A stretch of 64,000 bases of DNA from Amborella trichopoda (GCF_000471905.2 NW_006499905.1:1320043-1384042), one strand, 5' to 3'. Shown: positions 24,735-40,215, counted from the stretch's first letter. The notes: generated by a model not told the origin, from the sequence alone. Made by a program: numbers and translations.

Positions 24735-24990
24735 TTTGAATATTAGAAATGTGGTTTGAATATTGAAAATCTTTGTGATAGCTTTAAAATTAGTATAGAT
24801 CGAGCTGATCTATGAAAATCTTGAAAATTGACGGTCTAAAAATACGTTACAAGATGTACAATTTCCATGTATCTTGATGTCAAGATGATATATTTGATGA
24901 TATTTGTGCATCAAAATAACCTCTTCTAGTGAAATTTTTGAAGTGGGTTCTAATTTGATTGTTTAGAACCGTGACTCTATATGAACATTA
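24735..24990. mobile_element. Mutator-type MITE family, copy C (left end missing)
   Basis: It carries the family words CTTGAAAATTGACGGTCTAAA, ACAAGATGTACAATTTCC, CTTGATGTCAAGATGAT and the right end TCTAATTTGATTGTTTAGAAC followed by GACTCTATATGAAC. The left terminal repeat is not recognisable. Confidence 0.65.
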
Positions 24991-25185
24991 TTTTTTGACT
25001 TTGTCGGTTTGGAAGAAAATATATATATATTTTTGGGGTTAAGGGTAGAAACTACTAGAAAGTATTAAAACACTTTAAATCGTAATCGTCCAACTAAACC
25101 ATATCCTAACTATAATTAACCCCAAATTAATCAAACTATGTATCCCATGGTTTAACTTTTCTTTTATCGGAAAGGAGAATTGCTT

Positions 25186-25474
25186 GGTGAGTCCAAGCCC
25201 GTATTTGTTGCTTTGGGGGCTTGGAGATCTACACTATCCACCAATGAAAGTGTAGATCTAGAAAAAAACAAAATCAATAGTTCAAATATGCTCTCTAAAA
25301 AAATGTAATTCCTACTTTTTTTTAAAAAAAAATTACTTATTTTTACAGATTAATAATCTACAAGTTTATGATTATATATTCCCTTAAAATTAAGTTTAAT
25401 TCTATTTCAAAAATATATTATTAATGGGGCCGTATTTCTACATGTGAGTCCGTGGACTCATAGAAACCGTGTCC
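25186..25474. mobile_element. MITE of the second family, copy 2, next to the RPL7 promoter
   Basis: The right end reads GGACTCATAGAAACCGTGTCC, preceded by GGGGCCGTATTTCTACATGTG, the same end as copies at 21176-21464 and 44226-44504. The left end is degenerate. It stops 29 bp before the first telo-box of the RPL7 promoter or leader. Confidence 0.55.
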
Positions 25475-25503
25475 AACCCTAAATCAGTAAATCCCCAAAC
25501 GCC

Positions 25504-25655
25504 AAACCCTACCGCCTCTGAAACTGCCTCTCTCACTCTTTGAGCACTCGCCTTCTCTCTATTCGAAGTCCAGCCAGGCAGCGACCAACCCCCGAAACCC
25601 TAGTCCCACCACTCTCTCAGTCTCTCTGCTCTCGTTAAATCGAATAAGGAAGAAG
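25504..25655 (+). promoter_or_regulatory. RPL7 core promoter and non-coding first exon with two telo-boxes
   Basis: AAACCCTA occurs at 25504-25511 and 25595-25602; this motif is common in promoters and leaders of plant ribosomal-protein genes. A pyrimidine-rich leader ends in GAAGAAG|GTAAGATA, a strong donor at 25656. The paired acceptor is TTATACAG at 27510, two bases before the ATG. The transcription start is probably between 25510 and 25580 but cannot be fixed. Confidence 0.65.
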
Positions 25656-27510
25656 GTAAGATACAACCCCCTCTCTCATCTGAAAGATTTCTCCTATCGA
25701 TAAATCTCTCTCATCTGTTTTCCATTCGATTCTCTCTTCCATATTTTATTATTCTCTCATCTGATGTCCTCTCTCTCTCTCTCTCTCTATTTCTCTGTAT
25801 TTTGGAAAACCGCTCTTTCAGAAACCCTCTAGTTCTCTATTTCTTTGTGTTTTCCCCATAAATTAATTGCATCTCCATTGAAGCAATTTTGTTAAATGGG
25901 TGTATTTCTTTTTATTTGCGGTCCCTTATTGTAACTGTTAAATCGATGAATGAATGGATGTAACTGTGTTAAATGGATGAATGGATGGATGCAATTTTTG
26001 TTAAATGGATGTAACTGTGTGCTTAACTCTTGTGTTTTATTAATCTTTTTTGTTACTTCAATTGTGTTTTTTCATTTTGGGTAATTCAGTGGATTTTATT
26101 AATCTTTTTTGTTACTTCAATTGTGTTTTTTTAATTTTTAGTTTTTTTGGGTAATTCAGTGGAGAAGACGGGCTCCTACCCGTTTTTTCAAGTAGATTAG
26201 GAGTTAGGTTTTTGAAGGTGTTAATGGGGTGGTGTTAGTAGTGGGAATGGAAATCACAAATTGGTGACTAGGGTGTGGCGTGCTACCTCCACGACTCCAG
26301 CCCCTTTCCCTTTTTTAAATTTTTTTTTCCATTTCAATTGTGCTAACTTGTTTCGTTGCCTCAAATATGAGCTTTCTAGTTCACCTGTTCTGTAACAATT
26401 GTAAATCTAACGAGTGTATACTGTTTAGAGTTCATGGCATTTGTTTCATTTGATTTGTAGGTACGGGTCCTGGTCCCAGGTCCAAAATCTAATCTCGGGC
26501 ATGGGTACAGGTACGGGTACAATCATTTTGGAACCGGCCGGTCCAGGTCGGGGTCCAGGTCCAACAGGACCTGACCCATTGCCACCCCTACTGCTGATTA
26601 CCCTGATGCTAAGCTACATTATAGTGATGGATCTTTGAAATTGAAATTGAATATCTTTTTTGAGTTTCCAATCATTCATACCATATTATACATATTGTTC
26701 CTTAGTTTATATTGTTTGTCATTCTTGTACTCATGTTAGTTTTGAGCAATCTAGATAGTGATATTTTTGTTAGGGTTTCTTCTCTAAAACTCTAATATTC
26801 AGACCCGAATATAGGAACTGAGCTAACTTTGGATCCCATTTTATTTTTCTGTTTTTACTGTCTTTTCATGTGAGAATCACTCTAATCATGATCCATATGG
26901 CTTCTGATTCACATTTTGCTGTACTGCATTTCTTTTTTCGTTTTTTATTTGACATGAGGATGCAATGGAACTGAGTTTGATAATGTGGGTTCCTAAGTTC
27001 AATTAAGTGGTAGATTGGTTTTTTGCAGTGTCTTCTATCAGACCTCATGGTCGGATTTCCCACCGATCATTTTGACCTTTTTGTTGGAAAATGGATATTT
27101 TTGTCCATTTGGTTATGCTTAAGTGGTTTTTTATAGAATAATTTTAATATGGGTTGTTGGTTATATATGAAGAATTCCATCTTTTGTATTTAATATGTTT
27201 GTCTCAGAAAATTTGGGTATTGAGGATTTTGACACCCAGGTTTAATATAATGGTTTTGGAGCTCAACTTGCTATGTAGGGATGGTTTGACATCTTGGTTT
27301 CTGATTTTGGTTTTGTATTTTGGGTTTAATATATTTTGAACTTTTCAACTTGAATCTTCGCTTTTTATTAACAAACTGGATGTGTGTTTTGCGGAGTTTT
27401 GGTTTGGTGAACTGGATTTGATTATTGATGAAGAATTTCATTCTCACAGAAGTTGGTTATTGGGGTTTCATGACTCAGGTTTAAATGTTGGTAAGTGGTG
27501 TATTATACAG
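25656..27510 (+). other. RPL7 leader intron (1855 bp)
   Basis: A 5'-UTR intron inferred from the donor at 25656 and the acceptor at 27510. It contains CT repeats (25767-25788), a tandem duplication near 26033-26162 (TTTTGTTACTTCAATTGTG unit), and a word-rich fragment at 26458-26590 (GGTACGGGTCC, GGTCCAGGTC, GACCTGACCCATTGCCACCC). Confidence 0.65.
26458..26590. mobile_element. GGGTCC/GGTACGGG word-rich short element fragment
   Basis: Repeats of GTACGGGTCC, GGTCCAGGTC and GGACCTGACCC end in CATTGCCACCCCTACTG, a terminus I recall from plant short repeats. GC-rich within AT-rich intron, and non-coding. Confidence 0.5.
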
Positions 27511-27512
27511 GG

Positions 27513-30603
<3,091 letters not shown>

Positions 30604-31798
30604 AATTTGCTTCAATAAAGGTTCTGGTTCTCTTCCATTAGTTTAGGCAGCTACCAAGGTCTTAATGTCGGTTTTTTTTTTGTGAGGATGCTTTCATTTT
30701 TTGAGCCGGATGTTAAATGTTTTAATTTTCGATGTGATTTTTCCATCTCTTAACAATTTATTCAAATGCCAATGTGGCTTAGCTTATCTCATACAGACTA
30801 TCAATTATGCCGTAGTGTGAGGACAATGCCTGAAATTGCCTTTCGTTTGATTTTATTATGACCCGTTTTTTCTTTAACGTTTTGGTATCCATGGCAGGGA
30901 TCAGACGTTTGAGAAATTGTCTCTGAAGGATTGATTATAGTTGGTTGTTTTCTGAGTTTATTTGCTTAGGTATTGTATTTTGCCTTCTGATTTAAGTTGT
31001 CCCATCTTCCTCGTGGTGAGGGAATTTATCTAATGAGACTGTTTAACTTTGTCACAATCATCGTTGATTGTTAGATTTGAAATTGGATGGTTGAGGATGT
31101 GTTATTATTTGGGGATAAATTCCAAAATAAAATGTCTCGGCTATGTTACGTGCTTTCATTTATTGAATTTCACATCCAATGGTTAAAGTGATTGTGACTT
31201 TGTACCAAAAATAAATGGTTTGTTTAACCCTAAAAATTTAATCTTCAAGGAGCCCAAAAAATCTAAGTTTGTAATTTTTATTGTTGTTATTCTGGGATGG
31301 ACTGATTTTATAGGCTGACAATACCCGTAGTGCTTAATGAAACGATGAAAAGTTAGCTTGTGAATGATATGCTAAATAGTATCCAACATCTTTGTGTAGG
31401 AAAAATGAGTTTGAAGTATGAAGCATTTGCCCGAACATTTTAGGTATCTTTTCTATTATTGGCATTGTGTAGTAGGAGTAGGAGTAGGAGATTATTTATT
31501 TTCTGTACAAAGAGATCACAATCAGTTGTAGTCATTGTTGTGAAATTCAATAGATAAAAGTGTGTCGTAACATTTGAGAAATTTTATTTTGGACTTATTG
31601 TGAAATCCAATAAATAAAGTGTGTCTCATCATTTGTGAAATTTTATTTTGGACAGCAGTGAGTTTTTGCGCACTTCAAATGTTCCACATAGGCCTAATCT
31701 CCTATTAGATCCTAATCTCCCAGTAGATCTTAAAACACAAATGAATAAGGTATATCCACTACCATCTTTACAATACACTTGAAAGAACTTCACCAATT
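30604..31798 (+). other. RPL7 3' flank; AT-rich intergenic DNA
   Basis: The 3' UTR lies in the first few hundred bases, with no certain polyadenylation site. A short duplicated phrase occurs at about 31540-31650 (TGTGAAATYCAATARATAAA and GAAATTTTATTTTGGAC). No gene is recognised. Confidence 0.4.
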
Positions 31799-31975
31799 TA
31801 AGAGTTGTGTATTCCATATTGAGGTCTTTGAGATCATTATCCATATGGAGTTGTGTACTCCATATTACATCACCAAGTTAAGAGTTGTGTATTCCATATT
31901 GAGGTCTTTGAGATCACTATCCATATGGAGTTGGGTATTCCATATTGAGGGTTTTGAGATCATTATCCATATGTT
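31799..31975. repeat. Tandem repeat, about 47/80-bp nested units
   Basis: GAGTTGTGTATTCCATATTG and variants start at about 31802, 31848, 31881 and 31928, each followed by AGGTCTTTGAGATCATTATCC-type sequence. Open frames here follow from the repeat and are not genes. Confidence 0.75.
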
Positions 31976-31984
31976 GAATAATGA

Positions 31985-32330
31985 AATGAACGGATGCCTC
32001 TCAAATATCCATCGGAAAAGGTAGTTTTAATGTTGAAAAGCCCTTTGATTGATTATCTTGACATCGAGATGTATGACTATGAAAAATAAAATGATTTTAA
32101 GTCTTAGAAATAGTGCATTTACCACATATTATCTACAATGTTTATTTTCAAGATTTTCATATGTTTATAGATCTACTTGATTTTAGCTATTTTTTAAATT
32201 TATAATTATAAAAGCTATTTTTTAAATTTAAAATTTTATAATTAGATATAAAAATAGATTTTGAGAGAATCCTAAAAATATTTTACATCAAAATTATATG
32301 CCATTTTGAAGGCACATTTTGTCTTTACAC
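31985..32330. mobile_element. Mutator-type MITE family, copy D (ends unclear)
   Basis: It shares with copy G the words ATCGGAAAA..GT..TTTAATGTTGAAAA, TTTTCAAGATTTTCATATG and ATAATTAGATATAAAAATAG. The right end is diverged and no target duplication was found. Confidence 0.6.
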
Positions 32331-32589
32331 TTATGGATGCATCCGTATGCAAATTGTACCCCTTTTTATACAATAATAGTGGTAGTGCTTCGTTAATGCT
32401 TTCATAGTGGTAGTTGAACCGTTGTGGTTTCATGCAATGATCAACAAGTGCTTGGTTAATGCGCTCGATCTTAAAGAATCAGCACGTGATCCTATTAAAT
32501 ATAATGGATTGTATACTACTAGACTATTAACCATACAAGGAGGTCATAAACCAGTATTCTGCTCTGGGATTCTTGTCGTTCAACTCTTG

Positions 32590-33090
32590 TCCTCATTTGA
32601 TCTAATTGTTTTTCATTTGCTTGGGTCGGTGGTCTTGTTTTTCATTTGCGTGTGTTTGTGGTCTAATTGTTTTTCATTTGCTTGTGTGGTCTAATTATTT
32701 TCAGCGCTTCCTTTTGATGATTGTGATTGCTTGTGTCTGTGGTCTAATTGTTTTTCATTTGATTGTCTGTGGTCTAATTGTTTTTAAACGCTCACTTCTG
32801 ACCCCATTTGGTCTAATTGTTTTTCATTGGCTTGTGTCGGTGGTCTTGTTTTTCATTTGCTTGTGTTTGTGGTCTAATTGTTTTTTATTTGCTTGTGGTC
32901 TAATTGTTTTTTCAGTGCTTCCCTTCCGATGATTGTGGTCTTGTGTCTATGATCTAATTGTTTTTCAACGCTTCCCTTCTGATGATTGTGGTTGTATTTA
33001 AACGTTTCCCTTCCTTCTGATGATTGTGGTCTTGTGTCGGTGGCCTAATTGTTTTTCAACGCTTCCCTTTTGATGATTGTGGTTGTATAG
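32590..33090. repeat. Minisatellite-like region of TCTAATTGTTTTTCA phrases
   Basis: At least ten irregular copies of GGTCTAATTGTTTTTCATTTG and TTCAACGCTTCCCTTCTGATG alternate over 500 bp. Frames of about 100 residues here translate to the repeat (SNCFSFAC-like) and are not proteins. The following DNA to 33765 holds further short duplications (AAATAGTCTCTTTGTATATT) and no gene. Confidence 0.75.
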
Positions 33091-33765
33091 TAGGTTCCTC
33101 TTCGTCTGATTTTGTTCTCATAGTTGTTTGAACCTAATCCAAACCATTGACACATCAGTTGTTCCTCTCGTCTGTTTTTCTCCTCTGCTCTGATCTCATG
33201 ATGGTTCATGATTGTTAAAACCTAATCCAAATCATTGCCACATCAGTTAAACCATTGACTAGTTCAAAAAATTGTTTCTTAAATGTTGTCTAGACAACTT
33301 TAAAAAATCCAAACCATTGACATATCAGTCATTAGGCGAAGTTCAAAAAATAGTTTTTAAAATTGAGTCGGTTTCAAAAAAAAGTTTTTTAAATTGAGTC
33401 TAGACATCTTTAAGGTGTGTAACGAATTTTTAAACTGAATACACTTATAACCGCCCCATTTAAAATACTTATAGACATAAGTAATTATGACATCTTAAAA
33501 GTAAATAGTCTCTTTGTATATTGTTTTTAAATAAACATTTTAAAAAGTAAATAGTCTCTTTGTATATTATTTTTTTGTATATTGTTTCTAAATAAAAAAA
33601 GGGCTTGTTGTTAAGCTGAAAAAGAAAAACTAAACCATTTACAATTCCACGCATCTTTAAATGAAGTTTAAACAGAAGTTAAATTAACCGTTCGCCAAAG
33701 GCTCACAATGCAAAATTTAACTCGATTTTTATGATTTTACGTATTTTTTTGTATCAATAATACAT

Positions 33766-34062
33766 GGAAAAAGTTTATATAGAGCCAAGGCTCTAAACGA
33801 TCAAATTAGAGCCTACCTCAAAAATTTAACTAGAAGAGGTTGTTTTTATGCTCAAATATCCTCAAATTAATCATCTCTACGTCAAGATGCAACATGAGAA
33901 AAAAAATAGATTTCAAGTTTTGGAAATAGCGTATTTTATAAGGCATATTTAGATGTCAATTTACAAGATTTTCAAGTTTTTAACTTTATAAAAAATAAAA
34001 ATATATTTTAAAACTATTACAAAAATTTTCAATATTAAAACCACATTTCTTGACTCTATTTA
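33766..34062. mobile_element. Mutator-type MITE, copy E (right end truncated)
   Basis: The left terminus GGAAAAAGTTTATATAGAGCC is followed by AAGGCTCTAAACGATCAAA, the inverted form of the right end of copy F. The body is collinear with copy F reversed but stops at TTCTTGACTCTATTT, losing about the last 50 bp. Confidence 0.75.
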
Positions 34063-34064
34063 TG

Positions 34065-34185
34065 AGCCAATTGATAAGATGGAAAGTCCATAAGGATTTA
34101 TGAGCCACATCGTCCATAAGGATTTAAGAGCCAATTGATAAGATGGGCAGTCCATAAGGATTTATGATCCACAATAATGAGATGG
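34065..34185. repeat. Short tandem repeat, GAGCCAATTGATAAGATGG unit
   Basis: TATGAGCCAATTGATAAGATGG followed by AGTCCATAAGGATTTA is repeated about three times with partial units. It starts exactly where MITE copy E is cut off. Confidence 0.65.
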
Positions 34186-34482
34186 AAGGGCACGATACCG
34201 ATAGAGGATGGACATGATTCATCATCATTAATATTAGTAGAGCTTAGACTCGGCTACCCGAATCACGTAAAAGTTAGAGGTGGAGTTGTAATCTCCCTCA
34301 AAAAAAAAGGTAGAGTTGTAATCTCTCTCAAAAAACTTACTTGCAAAATGATCATTTTTAGCTTTTAAAAATGTTTTTTTTTTACACATTCATTTTCTCC
34401 ATAGAATATATATAAATCCAAAATCCATCACAAATGTAGATCATGAAGATGGACGTACGTCTATATATAAAGGAAAATGATC

Positions 34483-34829
34483 ATGTGAGCCAGTGGGCTC
34501 ACACGTAAAAATAAGCTCAACAACTCATATTGAATTTGGGCCGATCTGACGATCATGGATGCACGATAGTATTTGAATTTTAATTTTTTTTTTACAAAAT
34601 CCAAATCACTTGAAATTTTAGGTGTGTGTTCATTAAAAAAATAGCTGAATCTTCAAAAAATATCACAAAAAAAATTTTATATTAAAAAATTAACCAAATA
34701 GCCCCGTAAAGTTTCGGGGGTATTTTGATCAAGTTTATTTTTACAGATTATTATTATTTTATTAAGTCGGCTTTGATAAAAAGAACATACGTCTAAAATT
34801 TCAAGTGATTTAGATTGGTAAAAAAAATT
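34483..34829. mobile_element. MITE-like element cut by the assembly gap
   Basis: The left end GTGAGCCAGTGGGCTCACACG is itself a small palindrome. The interior words AAATCACTTGAAATTTTAGG and, inverted, CTAAAATTTCAAGTGATTTAG (about 34607 and 34793) show a fold-back. The right end falls in the gap; GACTCGTAAAAACCATGTCC just after it may belong to another MITE. Confidence 0.5.
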
Positions 34830-35055
34830 NNNNNNNNNNNNNNNNNNNNNNNNNNNNNNNNNNNNNNNNNNNNNNNNNNNNNNNNNNNNNNNNNNNNNNN
34901 NNNNNNNNNNNNNNNNNNNNNNNNNNNNNNNNNNNNNNNNNNNNNNNNNNNNNNNNNNNNNNNNNNNNNNNNNNNNNNNNNNNNNNNNNNNNNNNNNNNN
35001 NNNNNNNNNNNNNNNNNNNNNNNNNNNNNNNNNNNNNNNNNNNNNNNNNNNNNNN
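34830..35055. other. Assembly gap (226 N)
   Basis: Run of N. Any frame reported across it is meaningless. Confidence 1.
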
Positions 35056-35198
35056 GAGCCAGGACTCGTAAAAACCATGTCCATTTTTTAATTGAATGAC
35101 ACTATCGATTTTTTATTTGAATGATACTATAAAGGATAGTATAGGCTTGCTACATAGGGATATCACAAACTATTTTATATTAATGGGATATGAAAATT

Positions 35199-35590
35199 GG
35201 GTGCAGTTTATAGAGAACCTAGGCTTTAAACAATCAAATTAGAGCCTATTTTCAAATAGTGTCAAGAAATATGGTTTCAATATCATAAATCTTTTCGATA
35301 GCCTTAAAATATATTTTCATTTTTATTTATAAAGTTTAAAGCTTTAAAAATAATATAGATTGAGAGATCTATGAAAACTTGAAAATCTTAAAATTTGACG
35401 ATCTAAAAGTGTGTTACAAAATATACTATTTCCAAAACTTGAAATTTATTTTTTTATTCATGTCCATGTATCTTGATATCGAGATGAATTTGAGGATATT
35501 TGGGCATCAAAACAATATCTTCTAGTAAAATTTTTGAGGTAAGCTCGAATTTGATTGTTTAGAGCCTTGGCACTATATAAACTTTTCCCA
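35199..35590. mobile_element. Mutator-type MITE, copy F (complete reference copy)
   Basis: A 392-bp element with perfect 9-bp target duplications ATGAAAATT at 35190-35198 and 35591-35599. The inverted ends match over about 48 bp with some mismatches: left GGGTGCAGTTTATAGAG, right (minus strand) GGGAAAAGTTTATATAG, both followed by AGGCT.TAAACAATCAAATT. Non-coding. Confidence 0.85.
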
Positions 35591-36409
35591 TGAAAATTTG
35601 ACTTCATTAAAAATTGAATGATACTATAAATCATATTACAAAAGTGAAGAAATAAACTATTTTATATTAATAGAATGTGAAAACTTGACTCTATTAAAAA
35701 TTGAATTATACTATATTAATGGGATATAAAATCTTGACTTCATTAAAAATTGAATTATACTAAAAAAATCATATTATAAAAGTGCAGGAAAAAAAATCAT
35801 GTTTCACCAAAAATATAATTCGACGAAGTTTTTAAACATTGGCATTAAAGTAGATCAACTATCCACCGATAGAACAAATACTCACTTCTATTTGTTTTTT
35901 AGTACTGAAGGCGATCTTTCTTTTAAATCTGGATATATTTGTTTAGTTTGATGAATTTCGATATTATAATAGAAGATGAATCCAATTCCAATGCCATATC
36001 TGCCATAATATTAATATTATTAATATATATTTAATAGTTATTATTGATTAATTAAAATACATCGAATAACAAATTTTCATTCATTGATAAAGACTCATCT
36101 TTCCGCTCCATACTACAATAAATATAGTATATTTTTATTTGTATAAATATATTGTTTATATCAATAACTAGATATAGATTACTTATATTTATCAAAAAGG
36201 GAAATGATATAAATTATTTATTTGTATAAATATGTTGTTTAGGTCAATAAATAGATATAGATTATTTATATTTATACGAAAGGGAAATGATATAAATTAT
36301 TTATGTATAATAAAAGAAAATCGTATTTGATATACCCTTTATTCCATAGAAATTTGAAATTCAGAATATACTATTTTTTGTGACACCTATTATGGTAAGA
36401 TAAGAATTT

Positions 36410-38640
36410 TTGGATAAAAGAACAGAGAATCACTATACATTGCACCATTTTGCATTGAAATTACCTAAATCTTCCTTCAACTTATAAAAAATTATTTATT
36501 TAGACAAATAAAAACAATTTTTTTTTAAAGCTTAGCCAAATTAAAACAATAACGACTCCATAAGTTGGCCAATTCTTCTTTCACCAGTTAACTAAACAAC
36601 ATACATATTGGTAACAATTTTAATTCTTCTTTCACCAGTTAACTAAACAACATACATATTGGTAACAATTTTAACAACTATAAAGCCAAATTAAAACAAT
36701 AACCACTCCATAAGTTGGCCAATTCTTCGTTGACCAGTTAACTAAACAACATACATATTGGTAACAATTTTAACAACTACAAATAATTCTCATGGAATTT
36801 TCTTATAGCTACAAGTATGACCAAATCATCGTGTAAGCATTAAGAAGCATTCAAACAATACCTAACATATTGTATGTAAATGATAATCTAGTGAGTTCGG
36901 CCATAAATTAGATCGCCTCGGAGAGTGATCCAAATAGTGTTCCATAAAATGATTACCTATTTTGATCTTATCTATCTTTTTTTTCGAATAGCATAGTGTA
37001 TTCTATATATTATAGAACAATTAAAATTCTTTTCAAACTTGATATAAGTACTCAATAATATCTGATGGCGGTGGTTTAGTAAGCTTTTTATGCAGCATCT
37101 CATGTGTAATCCAATAGGAACTGAAAATTATAGCAAGCTTTGCTTCCTCTTGTGAGTCAACTGTTATGTGTAATCCACTAGGAACAGATGAAAATTGTGC
37201 AACAATTTGAGATAAACTATCTAAATTTTAAGAGAACGGGTTCACGTGTGAGATGTGATTTAACTATTCTGTGTAGTCCACTAGGAACTGATGAAAATTG
37301 TTCAACAATTTGAGATAAACTATCTAAATTTTAAGAGAACAAGTTCAAATGTGAGATATGGTTCTTTTCAGATAATTGATTTGAAGTTAGAAAACTCTGT
37401 CGAATTTTCCATTATCATACATTATTAGATTGAAAATTTACATAAGTTAAAAGTCCATTGTAATCGAAAAATTGTATATGGACATTTGAATGTATCAGAG
37501 ACCGACAACTTCAACTACATCAAAAAAAGTAGTATTTAAGGTCTTGGTCAAAGCAATTTCTAAAGCAACTTCACCTTGTTATAATTGACTAAAAACTCAT
37601 AAAATTTATTAAATAATCTTCTTCATTGTATGATTTATAAATACATAAAGGTTGCAACCTAAAAATATAGAATTACAGATGCACCTAAAAAATCTTATCG
37701 GAAAAAGTTGCTTTAATGTTGAAAAACCCTTTAATTGTTCATCTCGACATTGAGATATATGAATATGAAAAGTAAAAGATTTTGAGTCTCAAAAATAGTA
37801 CATCTTGCAACATATTATCTTGACCGTCTATTTTCAATATTTTCATATGTTTATAGAAGCACTTGATTTTAACCATTTTTAGAGTTTAAAATTTTATAAT
37901 TAAATATAAAAATAAATTTTTAGACAATCTTATGAATTTTTTACTCCAAACTTATATATTGGAAGTGCCTCTTAAATGTTGTTTAAGGTTGCAACCTTAT
38001 AGAAACCACACCCTTACATGATGTATATAGTTTTTATGATGATTTTGGAACATATCTCATTACATGCTCCAATTTTTTAGAATTGTTTTTATTTTTCTAA
38101 AATATTTCATGGTATAAATGAAAATTTTCAATAATCCTTTTATATACTTATAAGACTTTTATAGATGTTTTTAATCATTTCTATTATTTGAAAATTTTCA
38201 ATAATCCTTTTATATACTTTATTAGACTTTTATAGATATGTTTAATCATTTATATTATTTAATCAATTCTTGCTGATTTTTAATTATTTTTAACAAAAAT
38301 AAAATAAATATTTGAAATTTTTAATATTTTCTAGTTTTGTATAGGACCATCCAGTCGAGTTACCAAGGCCAGATCCAAGTTTTGAAACATTGTATAAAGA
38401 AAAAAACAATGAGAGTGTTCTCCTTAAATCGAAAACATTCTTCCAGATATATATCATCTCCCAAATCCCATAAATAATAGTTTTTTTTGTCATATCCAAG
38501 TTTTAAAACATTGCATAAAAAAAAAACACGAGAGTCTTCTCCTTAAATTCAAAACATTCTTCCAGATATATATCATTTCCAAAATCCCATAAATAATAGT
38601 TTTTTTAGAAAAAAAAAGTAAGATGAATTGATCTTAATAT
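36410..38640. repeat. Segmental tandem duplication, copy 1
   Basis: Collinear with 38720-40215. Shared anchors in order: CACCAGTTAACTAAACAACA, AAACTATC.AAATTTTAAGAGAAC, TTGATTTGAAG, AAGTCCATTGTAAT, CAACTACATC.AAAAAAG, GACTAAAAACTCATAAAAT, TTGTTTTTATTTTTCTAAA, TTCTCCTTAAAT. Copy 1 carries a MITE absent from copy 2, a three-fold CACCAGTTAACTAAACAACA repeat (36560-36780) and an internal duplication of about 118 bp (38380-38610). No gene is recognised in either copy. Confidence 0.75.
37635..38013. mobile_element. Mutator-type MITE, copy G
   Basis: A 379-bp insertion between imperfect 9-bp duplications TTGTATGAT (37626-37634) and TTACATGAT (38014-38022). The paralogous segment has a single TTATATGAT at 39818-39826 and no element. 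Both ends contain GGTTGCAACC-type inverted sequence. Confidence 0.75.
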
Positions 38641-38719
38641 AAAAAAACCATAATATTAATTGACAAGTCTAATTTGTTGCTATAGGTGAGATAAAATAAG
38701 AACTCACCCACAAAATAAT

Positions 38720-40215
38720 AGATGAACAAACAGGAATCAGTCTACATTTCTCACTGTATTTTAGGATTCTTCAACCTATAAAAAAAATATTTATTTAGCC
38801 AAATAAAAATAATAACAACCACTCCATTAGCCAACTAAAAACACTAACATAGGTTAGTCAATTATTCCTTCACCAGTTTCATCGATTAAATAAACAGCAA
38901 AATTTGATTTCCAAGATATCGCAACAATACAAAAAAAAAAAAAAAAAACATATACTTACCAAACATGTACAAACATATTGGTAACGACTTTTAACAACTA
39001 AACATGTAATTACCAATGAAGTAAACATATTGGTAACATTATCAAGAATTACTCATGCAATTTTCTTATAGCTATCTATGTGTATATGTAAGCATTAAGA
39101 AACATTCAAACGATACTGTTCGTAAAATCAGACCAACATTCAAACAACACCTAAGATATTGTATGTAAATCAATATTTGCAAAATCAAACCGAAACGGTT
39201 AATCGGACATGGCTTAAAAATGGTTTAACTGGCCTAATCAGTAAACTGGCCGATTCAACTGCTTTAATCGGACAAATCCTGAGCCATCAAAAAAGTGTTA
39301 AACAGATAAAAAAATATACAAAAAAAAATCAACTAAAATATGAAAAGCATATAAAGAATGATTGAAGCAAAACACATTCAACAGAAATTGAAAATTTATG
39401 AAAAATGGATTTTTATGAATCGATTTATGCCTTGGGGATTTTAAAATTTTTTTGAAAAAGATAGAAAAAATTAAAAGTGAGTATTAAACTATCCAAATTT
39501 TAAGAGAACCAGTTCATATGTTAAATGAGGTTCTTTTCATATAATCGATTTGAAGCTACCAAAACACTGACGCCAAATGGAATTTTTCTTTATCATACAT
39601 TACTAGTTTGGAAATTTACACAGGATATAAGTCCATTGTAATTGCAAATTGTATATGTACCTGTGCATGTATATATATCAGGCAGGAGACCGAAAGCCTC
39701 AACTACATCGAAAAAAGCAGTGTTCAAGGTCTTGGCCGAGGCAAATTCCAAGGCAACTCGACCTTGATCTAATCGACTAAAAACTCATAAAATATTAAAG
39801 AATCTTCTTCACTGTATTTATATGATATATATTGTTCTAATGATGACTTGGGAACATATCTCTGGTCCAATGTTATAGAATTGTTTTTATTTTTCTAAAA
39901 TATTTCATGGTTTATATACTTTTTTAGACTTTTATAGATTAATCATTTCTATTACTTAATTTACTTCTTGCTGACTTTAATAAAAATTAAATATTTTGAA
40001 TTTTTAATATTTTCTGGTCTTGTACCAGACTCGTTCGAGTCCCACCCAGACTCAGCTGAGTTACTCGGCTACAGCCTGATCCAAGTTTAAAACATTGCAT
40101 AAAAAATATAACGAGTGTTCTCCTTAAATTCAAAATACTCTTACAAGTACTATGATCTCCAAAATCCCATAAATGACAGTTTTTAAGGAAACAAGAAAGA
40201 TAAATTCATCGTAAT
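38720..40215. repeat. Segmental tandem duplication, copy 2
   Basis: Diverged partner of 36410-38640, lacking the MITE of copy 1. It contains two word-rich patches: CGGTTAATCGGAC / AACTGGCC words at 39188-39290, and GACTC..GAGT words at 40020-40080 ending in TTTAAAACATTG. No gene. Confidence 0.7.

Noticed and set aside
34677..35099. Open frames on both strands across the first gap
   Set aside because: They consist mainly of N and have no flanking protein similarity.
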